Assembly: GCA_051893555.1 (NCBI GenBank)
Contig: JBJFHL010000016.1
Span: 5,097 to 69,096 of the forward strand
Length of the DNA: 64,000 nt
Direction of reading: 5' to 3'
Source of the DNA: RGIG7179 sp051893555
GTDB lineage: Bacteria > Bacillota > Clostridia > Peptostreptococcales > Anaerovoracaceae
Below, in pieces: positions 1 through 7,751 of the stretch (positions are counted from its first letter, which is position 1; each line of letters begins with the position of its first letter). The position numbers and the translations under genes are program-made. The notes beneath the pieces were generated by a model that saw only the letters and a program-made list of their open reading frames with translations, had not been told where the DNA came from and ran no database searches.

Positions 1-1386
1 GCTGGATCCGGTGCTGAAGTAAAGAACACATATGTTCCGGAAGAGCAGACAGAAGACGTCAATGTAACCTTCACGAAAGCAGTACTTTCAACCAACGAAG
101 CCGAAATCCCATTCGGAGAAAGTGGACTGAAATTCGACTTCCAGCTGCTGGATCAAGAAGGAAAACCACTTTACAATGCCGCTGTAGAAGTAACGAAAGA
201 CAGCAAGACCCCGTCCGTGACCTTCGAAAACGTTCCGGATGGAACCTACACCCTGACGGAAACTGCAGTCATTGGATGGGAATCCAGCATTCCAGAAAAG
301 GGTATCACCGTTGTTGTAAAAGATGGAAAGGTAACCTTTGGCGATAAGAATGACCTCATTGTTATCAACACATATAAAGGAACTCCGATAGAGGAAAAGA
401 AAACAAATGTAACCTTTACAAAAGAAGTTACAACTATCGGAAATCTGGAAATCCCATATGGTGATGACGGGATGAAATTCGACTTCCAGCTGCTGAACGA
501 TGATGGATCGACTTTGGGCAATGAGTCTGCAGTTATTACGGCAGCCAGCAACAGCGCCGAAGTAACTTTTGAAAATGTTCCGGACGGAACCTACACCCTG
601 ACAGAAACAGCAGTAGAAGGATGGGAATCCAGCATTCCAAAAGAGGGCGTAACGGTTGTCGTAGAGGATGGAATGGTAACCTTTGACAGTGCGAAAACTC
701 TTACCGTAATCAATACCTGGGAGGGAACGCCTATAGAGGAAAATGATACTGATGTAACTTTCACGAAGACAGTACTTTCAACCAACGGAGTCGAAATCCC
801 TTACGGAGAAAACGGGCTGAAATTTAACTTCCAGCTTTTGAAAGAAAATGGATTCACTTGGGGCAATGAGTCTGCAGTTATTACGGCAGCCAGCAACAGC
901 GCCGAAGTAACTTTTAAGAATGTTCCGGACGGAACCTACACCCTGACAGAAACTGCAGTAGAAGGATGGGAATCCAGCATTCCTGAAAAAGGTATCACCG
1001 TTGTTGTAAAAGAAAAAACTGTAACCTTTAGAAGTGGCGAGCAAGTCCTTGAAGTCCTTGCTGTAACCAACACATACAAGGGTACTGATCCGACGGATCC
1101 GATTATTCCAATCATCCCGATCCCGACACCAGATCCAGAAGGCCCTGGCGAAGTCATCGTTCCGGATCCGGATGTACCTCTGGGACCGGGAGAAGTTGAC
1201 GAACCGGAAGATCCAGTCGTTATCGTGGATGAACCGGAAGTTCCTCTGGATGATGCACCGGAAACCGACGTACCGAAGACCGGCGACAACGGATTCGGCA
1301 CAGCAGGCATTCTGTTCTTCCTGTCCGCAGCAGGCCTCGCAGCACTGGCTGTAACCGGAAGAAAGAAAGAAGAAGCCGAAAAGTAA
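1..1386 (+). CDS. LPXTG-type surface protein with SpaA/Cna-B-like repeats (3' part)
   Basis: The reading frame is open from the first base, so the N-terminus lies outside the window. About 461 residues are visible. Three repeats of roughly 115 residues start near nt 61, 406 and 751. Each carries VTFTK, IP(Y/F)G, KF(D/N)FQLL, VPDGTYTLTETA and GWESSIP, a pattern typical of prealbumin-like (SpaA/Cna-B, T-Q/isopeptide) stalk domains. A Pro/Asp/Glu-rich wall-spanning linker follows (nt 1085-1265), then the sorting signal VPKTGD, a hydrophobic helix and the basic tail GRKKEEAEK. The product should be anchored to peptidoglycan by sortase as an adhesin or stalk. Repeats 2 and 3 are almost identical in DNA, suggesting recent duplication or gene conversion. 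The ligand is unknown. Confidence 0.85.
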   Translation, partial: AGSGAEVKNTYVPEEQTEDVNVTFTKAVLSTNEAEIPFGESGLKFDFQLLDQEGKPLYNAAVEVTKDSKTPSVTFENVPDGTYTLTETAVIGWESSIPEKGITVVVKDGKVTFGDKNDLIVINTYKGTPIEEKKTNVTFTKEVTTIGNLEIPYGDDGMKFDFQLLNDDGSTLGNESAVITAASNSAEVTFENVPDGTYTLTETAVEGWESSIPKEGVTVVVEDGMVTFDSAKTLTVINTWEGTPIEENDTDVTFTKTVLSTNGVEIPYGENGLKFNFQLLKENGFTWGNESAVITAASNSAEVTFKNVPDGTYTLTETAVEGWESSIPEKGITVVVKEKTVTFRSGEQVLEVLAVTNTYKGTDPTDPIIPIIPIPTPDPEGPGEVIVPDPDVPLGPGEVDEPEDPVVIVDEPEVPLDDAPETDVPKTGDNGFGTAGILFFLSAAGLAALAVTGRKKEEAEK

Positions 1387-1418
1387 TATTTTGTGAAGAA
1401 AAGCAAATAACAGAAACG

Positions 1419-1457
1419 AAAAAAGAAGTCTGACTTGTACGGTCAGGCTTCTTTTTT
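1419..1457 (+). terminator. Bidirectional intrinsic terminator
   Basis: Inverted repeat AAGAAGTCTGAC / GTCAGGCTTCTT with a short loop, flanked by an A-run on the left and a T-run on the right. It lies between two convergent genes and can serve both. Confidence 0.8.
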
Positions 1458-1484
1458 AGAAACATATCAAATTATCATCCCGAT

Positions 1485-2714
1485 TTACGCGCCTTCGACG
1501 CTGCCCCGGGGCGCAGGTTCTGCATTTGGCTCCAGTGCCTGCACAATGTAGGAAATTTCTGCCGGCGAATGCGGATGCTTCCGGAAGAACGCTCGAATAA
1601 TTCGTGCGCAGACCATGCAGCTGTTTTCGTAATTGGCCCTTGGAAGCAGGACAATAAACTGGGTGTTGCTGCATTTCGTGGCCACGTCTCCGCTTCGGAT
1701 ACTGGAAATCAGATGATTCTGCAGATTTTTCATGGCCAGATCACGGCTTCGGTTGGAGAGACTTTTGCCTGCAGCTCCTTTTACCGTCAGAATTGCGATA
1801 TGTACCGAATCGCCGGTACGGGCGATGGTTCTGGCCATGATATGGTAGATGACGCGGAATGCGTCGTACTCGCAAAACAGTGCGCCTGGTTCCGGATGTT
1901 CTTCCCGTAGTTGATCACGGATGGCATCGATCGGAACCATCTGACTGGTATCCTTTTGCATGATTTCACGATATATTTTCCGGGTCTCCTCGGACGGTAT
2001 CACGCCGAAGTTTTCCAGCAGCAAGTGACTCAGCTCTTCATAAGCGGCAGCCGCCGCTTCACTCTGATCGGTTGCCACATAACCGCGCATCAGGTGGCAG
2101 TACAGGGATTCACTGTATGGTTCCAGCAAAAGTGCGCGTCGGCAGATATCCACGACCTCGTCGAAACGGCCGCGCTCTTCCAGAAGGATCAGAGCCGTTT
2201 CCGCGGTCTCAAGATACTGATTATGAAAATAGGCGGAAACCGGCACCACCCAGGATTCCATGGAAAGCCGAGGGAGAAAATCTCCCTGATACAGCTCCAG
2301 TGCCTGCAGACAGAAAGCAAGCTTTTCTTCGGGATCCGCAGCGGCCTGAGATTCTTTGCAAAATCGTTCGAACTGATCCATATCGCAATCCAGGGGGATG
2401 TCGTTATTCCAGGCGTAGGTGCCGTCTTTTCGAAGCACCGGCTCCTGCGGCATTCCCAGTGCACTCAGCTGGGTACGAAGACGGTGCAGCGTGGTTTTCA
2501 GTGCACCATACGGATTTACGAGGTCCGGCTCGTCCTCCCATAGGAGTTTGAACAGTTCTTCCTGCGAAATATACCGGTTGCGGCAGTAGATCAGGCGCGC
2601 CAAAAGAAGCCACATTTTTCGGGAGCGGCTGTCTTCCTCCCGGACAGTGTTTCCCTCCCAGGTCAGAGAGAAGCTGCCCAGCATACGGATGCTCAGTTTG
2701 TTTTCCTGCTTCAT
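1485..2714 (-). CDS. SARP/BTAD-family transcriptional regulator with degenerate GGDEF-like C-terminus
   Basis: 409 residues from ATG at 2714. An upstream in-frame TTG (2723) is less likely because GGAGG sits 9 nt before the ATG. Residues ~8-100 form an OmpR-type winged helix (IRMLGSFSLTW...SRKMWLLLARLI...LFKLLW), and ~105-250 the all-helical bacterial transcriptional activation domain with TPR-like helices (AFCLQALELYQGDFLP). The last ~130 residues resemble a diguanylate-cyclase fold (SIRSGDVATKC, FIVLLPRANYENS) but have no GGDEF motif, so this part is probably a ligand- or protein-binding domain. The gene is convergent with the surface-protein gene. No target can be named from the sequence. 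Confidence 0.8.
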   Translation of the reverse strand: MKQENKLSIRMLGSFSLTWEGNTVREEDSRSRKMWLLLARLIYCRNRYISQEELFKLLWEDEPDLVNPYGALKTTLHRLRTQLSALGMPQEPVLRKDGTYAWNNDIPLDCDMDQFERFCKESQAAADPEEKLAFCLQALELYQGDFLPRLSMESWVVPVSAYFHNQYLETAETALILLEERGRFDEVVDICRRALLLEPYSESLYCHLMRGYVATDQSEAAAAAYEELSHLLLENFGVIPSEETRKIYREIMQKDTSQMVPIDAIRDQLREEHPEPGALFCEYDAFRVIYHIMARTIARTGDSVHIAILTVKGAAGKSLSNRSRDLAMKNLQNHLISSIRSGDVATKCSNTQFIVLLPRANYENSCMVCARIIRAFFRKHPHSPAEISYIVQALEPNAEPAPRGSVEGA

Positions 2715-2796
2715 CCTTTTCAACCTCCGAATCGATTATTTTCTATATCCTGTCTAACTGTAAACAGATTAACATAAACGAAATTATTTTGCAATG

Positions 2797-2825
2797 TTGA
2801 AATTTTATTAATTATATATTATAAT
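2797..2825 (+). promoter_or_regulatory. Sigma-70-type promoter of the transglutaminase-like gene
   Basis: TTGAAA (2797-2802), 17-bp spacer, TATAAT (2820-2825), in a very AT-rich stretch 55 bp before the start codon. Confidence 0.7.
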
Positions 2826-2879
2826 ATTAAAAAGTTACACTTTTTTGGTTAGAATGAAAAAAGATTGAAGGGAGAAAGC

Positions 2880-3908
2880 ATGAAACGTACCATGAAAGGG
2901 CACGGAAAAATATGGGCCGCAGCCGCTGCCATACTGGTTCTGCTGGTGATTTGCGCAGTGAAATCTGACCTGCTTGCAGTACGCACCGAAAACAGTAATC
3001 CGCAGGCGGAGATCGTTTTTGAAGAAAACGAAATGGTTCCGCTGGCCGGGGCACCGGATACCAGCACGGAGGCAAAGGCACTTTCCTCCTCACCGGCAGC
3101 GGTGACGGCAGCCGGGACGGTGGAAGCAAGCGGAATCCATACTGCGGAAGCAGGCGGAGCCGTGATCGACTATTCCAATGTGGCTGACGGCTATGTGATG
3201 GTGAAATACAAGGAGAGCACGGAAAAGAAACTGAAGGTACAGGTCAAGGGTCCGGAAACGGTGTATACATACAATCTGAAACCGAAGAAATGGGAAACCT
3301 TTCCGCTGAGTGATGGGAACGGGACCTATCAGATTCTGGTACTGAAAAATATCGCCGACTCCAGATATTCGATCCAGGCTACGGTATCGTGTGACGTGAA
3401 GCTGAAGGATGCCTTCGGACCGTATATCCGATCCAATCAATATGTGAATTTTGCCGATGCACCGAAAGCGACGGCGAAAGCAGCCAGCCTGACGAAAAAG
3501 AAAAAAGATGCGTTGAGCAAGGTGGAAGCTGTCTATAATTATGTCGTCAATAATATTACCTATGATAAAAAGAAGGCAGAGACCGTGAAAAGCGGATATC
3601 TGCCGGATCTGGACAGCGTACTGAAAAAAAAGAAGGGAATCTGTTTCGACTATGCCTCTCTTATGACCGGCATGCTTCGCAGCCAGGGTGTACCATGCAA
3701 GCTGGTAGTCGGCTATGCCGGTACAACGTATCATGCCTGGATCAGTGTTTGGGTGGAAGGAAAAGGCTGGATTGACGATGTGATCTATTTCAACGGGACT
3801 AAGTGGAAACGGATGGATCCGACGTTTGCCTCTACCAGCAACAAGAGTAAATCCGTGATGAAGTATATCGGAAACGGAAAAAATTACACGGCGAAGTATT
3901 TTTACTGA
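2880..3908 (+). CDS. Exported or membrane-anchored transglutaminase-like protein
   Basis: 342 residues. The ATG at 2880 is preferred over the in-frame TTG at 2865 because GAAGGGAG lies just upstream of it. Residues ~10-30 form a signal anchor (IWAAAAAILVLLVICAV). A disordered linker follows, then a C-terminal transglutaminase-core domain. It has the three blocks of the Cys-His-Asp triad: KKGICFDYASL (Cys), GTTYHAWISVWV (His) and WKRMDPTFAS (Asp). Members of this superfamily are cysteine proteases or protein cross-linking enzymes. The gene has its own promoter and lies 29 bp before the secretion-like operon. A role on surface proteins is possible but only inferred. Confidence 0.85.
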   Translation: MKRTMKGHGKIWAAAAAILVLLVICAVKSDLLAVRTENSNPQAEIVFEENEMVPLAGAPDTSTEAKALSSSPAAVTAAGTVEASGIHTAEAGGAVIDYSNVADGYVMVKYKESTEKKLKVQVKGPETVYTYNLKPKKWETFPLSDGNGTYQILVLKNIADSRYSIQATVSCDVKLKDAFGPYIRSNQYVNFADAPKATAKAASLTKKKKDALSKVEAVYNYVVNNITYDKKKAETVKSGYLPDLDSVLKKKKGICFDYASLMTGMLRSQGVPCKLVVGYAGTTYHAWISVWVEGKGWIDDVIYFNGTKWKRMDPTFASTSNKSKSVMKYIGNGKNYTAKYFY

Positions 3909-3937
3909 TATTTATTTTCAGATCGAAAAGGAATGCA

Positions 3938-4981
3938 ATGAAAGAACAATTCACAAACGAAGAAATACGGGATTTCTGCCTGCGCATGTCCATGTTTCTC
4001 CATGGAGGAATCGGTTTCGGAGAGGGACTTGCACTGCTGGCAGAAGAGGAAAAGGAAACCGGTCCGGGAAATATTTTTCGTGATATGATGAAAGAAGCGG
4101 ACTGCGGAAAACCGCTTTCTGTCTGTGTCAGAGAGAGCGGCTGCTTTCCGGTTTATGTGTCCGGCATGCTGGAAGCCGGGGAAAAAACCGGACGGCTGGA
4201 AGAAGCACTGGATGCAGTCGCAGGCTACTTTGACAACCGGCTTTCCATGGAGCGGAGACTGCGGACTGCACTGCTGCACCCTGCGGTGCTTCTGCTGATC
4301 ATGATGGCAGTGGTGATACTTCTTCTTACGAAGGTACTTCCGGTATTCGATCAGGTATACCGGCAGCTGGGCAGTCAGCTGGGCGGTGCTGCGGGCGGCC
4401 TTCTGCTCCTGGGACGGATCCTGGAAAAGTGTCTGCCCCTGCTTTGTGCTGCAGCGGGTCTGGCCGCGATTTTTCTGTTTTTCTTTTCATCCGGTGCCAA
4501 ATTCCGTGCGGCAGTGGAAAAGACATGGAAGAACCGCTTCGGCGGCCGCGGTGTCTGCGGTGCAGTGAACCGCGCCGCAGCAGCACAGGTTCTGTCTATG
4601 GCCATGGGGAGCGGCTTTCCGGCGGAGGAAGCGCTGATTCTGGCAGAAAATCTGCTGGAAGATGTTCCGGCAGTGAGCCGGAGTTGCCGGGCCTGTGCAG
4701 AAGCGCTGGAGAAGGGAACACCGCTGGCGGAGGCGGCCTGGCAGTGCGGTCTGCTGAGCCGTACGGATTCACGTATGCTGGCAGCGGGGATTCGCAGTGG
4801 AAGCGGGGAAGTGGCAATGTCTGAAATTGCAGAGCGGATGCGGGAAGAAAGCAGCGCTGCACTGGAGGAACTGTCCGGCCGGGTGGAACCGGCGCTGGTT
4901 CTGACCCTTTCCGTACTGACCGGTCTGATTCTTCTGACGGTAATGCTGCCTCTGGTTCAGCTCCTGCCGGTGCTTGCATGA
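3938..4981 (+). CDS. GspF/PilC-like inner-membrane platform protein
   Basis: 347 residues, close to the family norm of 350-400. It contains two GspF (T2SSF) domains. The first includes FCLRMSMFLHGGIGFGEGLALL and SGMLEAGEKTGRLEEALDAVAGYFD, and the second repeats the pattern in ALILAENLLEDVPAVSRSC and LLSRTDSRMLAAGIRSGSGEVAM. Hydrophobic spans lie near residues 110-130, 150-190 and 320-345. Such proteins are the membrane platform that couples the ATPase to pseudopilin assembly. It is the first gene of an operon whose members overlap by 4 bp or nearly so through to the PilT-like ATPase at 7737. Confidence 0.85.
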   Translation: MKEQFTNEEIRDFCLRMSMFLHGGIGFGEGLALLAEEEKETGPGNIFRDMMKEADCGKPLSVCVRESGCFPVYVSGMLEAGEKTGRLEEALDAVAGYFDNRLSMERRLRTALLHPAVLLLIMMAVVILLLTKVLPVFDQVYRQLGSQLGGAAGGLLLLGRILEKCLPLLCAAAGLAAIFLFFFSSGAKFRAAVEKTWKNRFGGRGVCGAVNRAAAAQVLSMAMGSGFPAEEALILAENLLEDVPAVSRSCRACAEALEKGTPLAEAAWQCGLLSRTDSRMLAAGIRSGSGEVAMSEIAERMREESSAALEELSGRVEPALVLTLSVLTGLILLTVMLPLVQLLPVLA

Positions 4982-5007
4982 GGCCGGGAAACGGGAGGAG
5001 GACACCC

Positions 5008-5334
5008 ATGAGAAAAAGAAGGAAGAATGCTGTGCGGTTTTTCATGCCGCTGATGCTGCTGGCGGTGCTTCTGATTTCGGTCACGGTTCTGTCCGGGATT
5101 GAACGGGGACAAAGCGGCCTGGCACGGATTCAGCTGGAAGAAACGGTACGGAAGACTGCACTGACCTGTTATGCGGCAGAGGGGATTTATCCCCCGGACC
5201 TGGAATATATGAAAGAACGGTATGGCCTGCACTTTGATGAAGAAATGTATCAGGTATATTACGACGTGTTCGGTGCGAACCTTATGCCGGATATCACCGT
5301 TCTGGAAAAAGAAGGAGGAACGGGAAGACGGTGA
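5008..5334 (+). CDS. Small single-span protein of the pilus/secretion-like operon
   Basis: 108 residues from ATG 5008, which follows a strong GGGAGGAGG. An upstream ATG at 4978 overlaps the previous stop but lacks a ribosome-binding site. A basic N-terminus (MRKRRKN) precedes one transmembrane helix (FFMPLMLLAVLLISVTVL). The soluble part carries CYAAEGIYPPDLEYMKERYG and ANLMPDITVLEK. The layout resembles a minor pseudopilin, a short positively charged leader before a hydrophobic helix, but no classical G-F/T-x4-E prepilin peptidase site is visible. The position between the GspF-like and DUF4860-like genes suggests a structural part of the machine. Confidence 0.7.
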   Translation: MRKRRKNAVRFFMPLMLLAVLLISVTVLSGIERGQSGLARIQLEETVRKTALTCYAAEGIYPPDLEYMKERYGLHFDEEMYQVYYDVFGANLMPDITVLEKEGGTGRR

Positions 5335-5843
5335 AGGAAATGGAACGTGACAAGGCGAAAAAACAGGGCGAGCGTTATATGGCGTCCGCGGGCGTCATGT
5401 TGGCCTTTCTTATTTTTGCCTTCTGTGCAGTAGCCATGCTTCTGTATTCCGCAGCATTTTGTCAGAAAATCTCGCAGCGGGGTGAACAGACCTGGGAACG
5501 GAGAACCTGCGGTCAGTATCTGGAGTGGAAAGTAAAGCAGATGGACGAAGCAGGCGGTATCTCGGCCGGAACACTGGGAGGGGAAGATGCGTTGGTGCTG
5601 ACGGAATCCATAGAGGGGGAAGCCTATTCCACATGGATCTACTGCAGCGGCGGCTGGATGCGTGAATATTTCGCGGAATCATCCAGTGATCCGGATCCGG
5701 ATGCCGGTACGGAAATACTGGAGGCAAAGCAGATGCATATCTCTCAGGATGGAAACTTTTTTTCGATCAAAACGGAGCTTTCGGACGGAACGCAGGTCTG
5801 CACAGAGATCTGTATTCACAGCGGAGAGGAGGAAGGAGAATGA
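5331..5843 (+). CDS. DUF4860-like single-span protein
   Basis: 170 residues. The GTG start overlaps the previous stop (GTGA); an ATG at 5340 is the alternative. One N-terminal transmembrane helix (AGVMLAFLIFAFCAVAMLLY) is followed by an extracytoplasmic domain with CGQYLEWKVKQMD and a C-terminal half rich in aromatic and acidic residues. Length, topology and context match the DUF4860 proteins found in clostridial secretion-like clusters. The family assignment is from recollection of the pattern and needs a profile search. Biochemical function is unknown. Confidence 0.65.
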   Translation: MKEMERDKAKKQGERYMASAGVMLAFLIFAFCAVAMLLYSAAFCQKISQRGEQTWERRTCGQYLEWKVKQMDEAGGISAGTLGGEDALVLTESIEGEAYSTWIYCSGGWMREYFAESSSDPDPDAGTEILEAKQMHISQDGNFFSIKTELSDGTQVCTEICIHSGEEEGE

Positions 5844-6220
5844 AAAACGGAACATCTCTGATCCTGACAGAACTCCTGGTGATGCTCCTGGTGTTTTCGG
5901 CGGCGTCTGCGTGCTGTCTGCAGATTTTTTCGTGGGCCGACCGGCAGACGACCGCTGTGGAGAGAAAAGATGAGGCGGTGGTGCAGGCACAGAACTTTGC
6001 GGAGAGAATCAGAAACATGAAAGGGAACTGGCCGGAAGACGGCGCACAGAATGGAACGCAGGGAGAGATCCGCACGGAGCTTGCGAATGGTATGACATTG
6101 TCCGCGATCCGTTTGGACAGCCAAATCCCGGGGCTGGGAAAGGCGGAGATCCAGGTTCGTGAAGCAGATGGCAGTCTGCAGATTTCTCTTCCCGTTTGCT
6201 GGCAGGAGGCATTGCCATGA
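5840..6220 (+). CDS. Pseudopilin-like protein
   Basis: 126 residues, start overlapping the previous stop (ATGA). A very short leader is followed by TSLILTELLVMLLVFSAASACCLQIF. This resembles a type IV pilin N-terminus: a hydrophobic helix with an acidic residue near position 5 (Glu in LTELLVMLLVF). The soluble part (RTELANGMTLSAIRL...GKAEIQVREADG) could be a small beta-rich pilin globular domain. The clear glycine normally cut by prepilin peptidase is absent, so processing is uncertain. The next gene overlaps by 4 bp. Confidence 0.65.
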   Translation: MKNGTSLILTELLVMLLVFSAASACCLQIFSWADRQTTAVERKDEAVVQAQNFAERIRNMKGNWPEDGAQNGTQGEIRTELANGMTLSAIRLDSQIPGLGKAEIQVREADGSLQISLPVCWQEALP

Positions 6221-6669
6221 AGCGGAACGATCGGGAAAGAAAAGGGTTTTCCGCCATCGGTGTGTGTTCGCTGATCACGGTATTCGCTGTGTTGTGCATG
6301 AGTATCTTTGCAGTATTGTCGATTTCCTCCGTGCAGGCAGATCGCCGTCTGGCAGAGCAGTCTTATGCGGCGGTGCAGGCACGGTATGCGGCAGACTGCA
6401 GGGCAGAGGAAATCCTGAACAGTCTGCGGCGCGGAACGATACCGGACGGCGTGGCGTGTATTTCCGAAACCAATGGGGAGCAGGAAGGGAACACGACATA
6501 TATCTATTCCTGTCCGGTTTCCGACACACAGGAACTGGAAGTGAAAGTACGCATAAATCAGAAAGCGGGCGGATATGAAATTCTCCGGTGGAAAATCGTA
6601 TCGACGGTCAGCTGGGAAAGTGAAGATACGCTGAATCTGTGGGATGGAGAGGCAGAACAGGAGGAGTAA
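6217..6669 (+). CDS. Single-span pilus/secretion-associated protein
   Basis: 150 residues. ATG 6217 overlaps the previous stop (ATGA), and a GGCAGGAGG lies shortly upstream. A basic N-terminus (MKRNDRERKG) is followed by FSAIGVCSLITVFAVLCMSIFAVLSISS, a membrane helix, and then by a helical stretch (AEQSYAAVQARYAADCRAEEILNSL) and a beta-rich C-terminus. The order Gly-Phe-Ser before the helix (RKGFSAIGV) is reminiscent of a prepilin cleavage site (G|F). It is probably a minor pseudopilin or a PilX/GspK-like component. Confidence 0.6.
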   Translation: MKRNDRERKGFSAIGVCSLITVFAVLCMSIFAVLSISSVQADRRLAEQSYAAVQARYAADCRAEEILNSLRRGTIPDGVACISETNGEQEGNTTYIYSCPVSDTQELEVKVRINQKAGGYEILRWKIVSTVSWESEDTLNLWDGEAEQEE

Positions 6670-6675
6670 AAATAC

Positions 6676-7737
6676 ATGGGAGTACTGATGGAATACCTGA
6701 AAAGAGCCGTTCATGACGGTGCGTCGGATCTGTTTTTTGTAGCCGGCGGGCCTGTCAGCGAGAAAATTGAAGGGCAGATCTGCCCGCTGCGTGAAGAAAA
6801 GCTCCTGCCGCCAGAAAGCAGCGCATTGATTCATGAAATATTTCAGATGGCAGATCGCTCGCAGGACACCTACCTGCGGGACGGGGATGATGATTTTTCT
6901 TTTGCAGTGCCGGGACTTGCACGCTTCCGCGTGAATACTTATCGACAGAGAGGATCCATGGCTGCAGTGATCCGTATTGTCGCATTTGAAATTCCGGACT
7001 GGCAGGCGTATCATATTCCGGAAGAAGTCATGAAGCTGGCGGAACTGCGAAGCGGGCTGATTCTGTTTGCCGGAACGGCAGGCAGCGGAAAATCCACGAC
7101 CCAGGCATGTCTGATCGATCGGATCAACAGAACCAGAAGCTGCCATATCGTTACGCTGGAGGATCCGATCGAATTCCTGCACAGAAACCAGAAGAGCATT
7201 GTCAGCCAGCGTGAAATCGCGGTGGATACGAAAGATTTTCTGTCAGGACTCCGCGCCTGCCTGCGGCAGGCACCTGATGTGATTCAACTGGGGGAAATGC
7301 GGGACATCGATACGATACAGACTGCCATGACAGCAGCCGAAACCGGACATCTGGTCCTTGCCACCCTGCATACCCAGGGAGCCGTCCATTCCGTAAACCG
7401 GGTTGTTGACGTCTTTCCTGCCGGCCAGCAGGAGCAGATCCGGATGCAGCTTTCTACGGTGCTGAAAACTGTGGTTTCACAGCAGCTTTTACCGGATCAG
7501 GAGGGCGGACTGGTGCCGGCCTTTGAGATCATGCACCTCAACGATGCGATTCGAACGCAGATCCGGGAGAGAAAGGTGCATCAGATGGCCATGGCTCTGG
7601 CTGCCGGGGCTTCCGAAGGAATGATCACCATGGATCAGTCCATTCTCCAGCTGTACCAGGCAGGTACCATTGATGCAGAGACAGCACGGAAATACGCAGA
7701 AAACCGGGAACAGATGGTGCGCAGGATGGGAGAATAG
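6676..7737 (+). CDS. PilT/GspE-superfamily ATPase
   Basis: 353 residues, the length of PilT rather than the longer PilB/GspE. The Walker A motif GTAGSGKST is at residues 133-141, with an Asp box VTLEDPIEF, a Walker B-like stretch IQLGEMRD and a His box LATLHTQGA. The N-terminal PAS-like domain begins with GASDLFFVAGGPVSEK, as in PilT. The first ATG is used because GGAGGAG stands at the right distance. Orthologous PilT hexamers power pilus retraction. Here it is the only ATPase of the operon, so it may drive assembly, retraction or both. There is no prepilin peptidase in the window. Confidence 0.85.
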   Translation: MGVLMEYLKRAVHDGASDLFFVAGGPVSEKIEGQICPLREEKLLPPESSALIHEIFQMADRSQDTYLRDGDDDFSFAVPGLARFRVNTYRQRGSMAAVIRIVAFEIPDWQAYHIPEEVMKLAELRSGLILFAGTAGSGKSTTQACLIDRINRTRSCHIVTLEDPIEFLHRNQKSIVSQREIAVDTKDFLSGLRACLRQAPDVIQLGEMRDIDTIQTAMTAAETGHLVLATLHTQGAVHSVNRVVDVFPAGQQEQIRMQLSTVLKTVVSQQLLPDQEGGLVPAFEIMHLNDAIRTQIRERKVHQMAMALAAGASEGMITMDQSILQLYQAGTIDAETARKYAENREQMVRRMGE

Positions 7738-7751
7738 GAATACAGCAGCGG

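Noticed and set aside
5767..7182. Long minus-strand open frame across the pilus-like operon
   Set aside because: It covers the PilT Walker motifs on the opposite strand. The composition is atypical and it has no domain.
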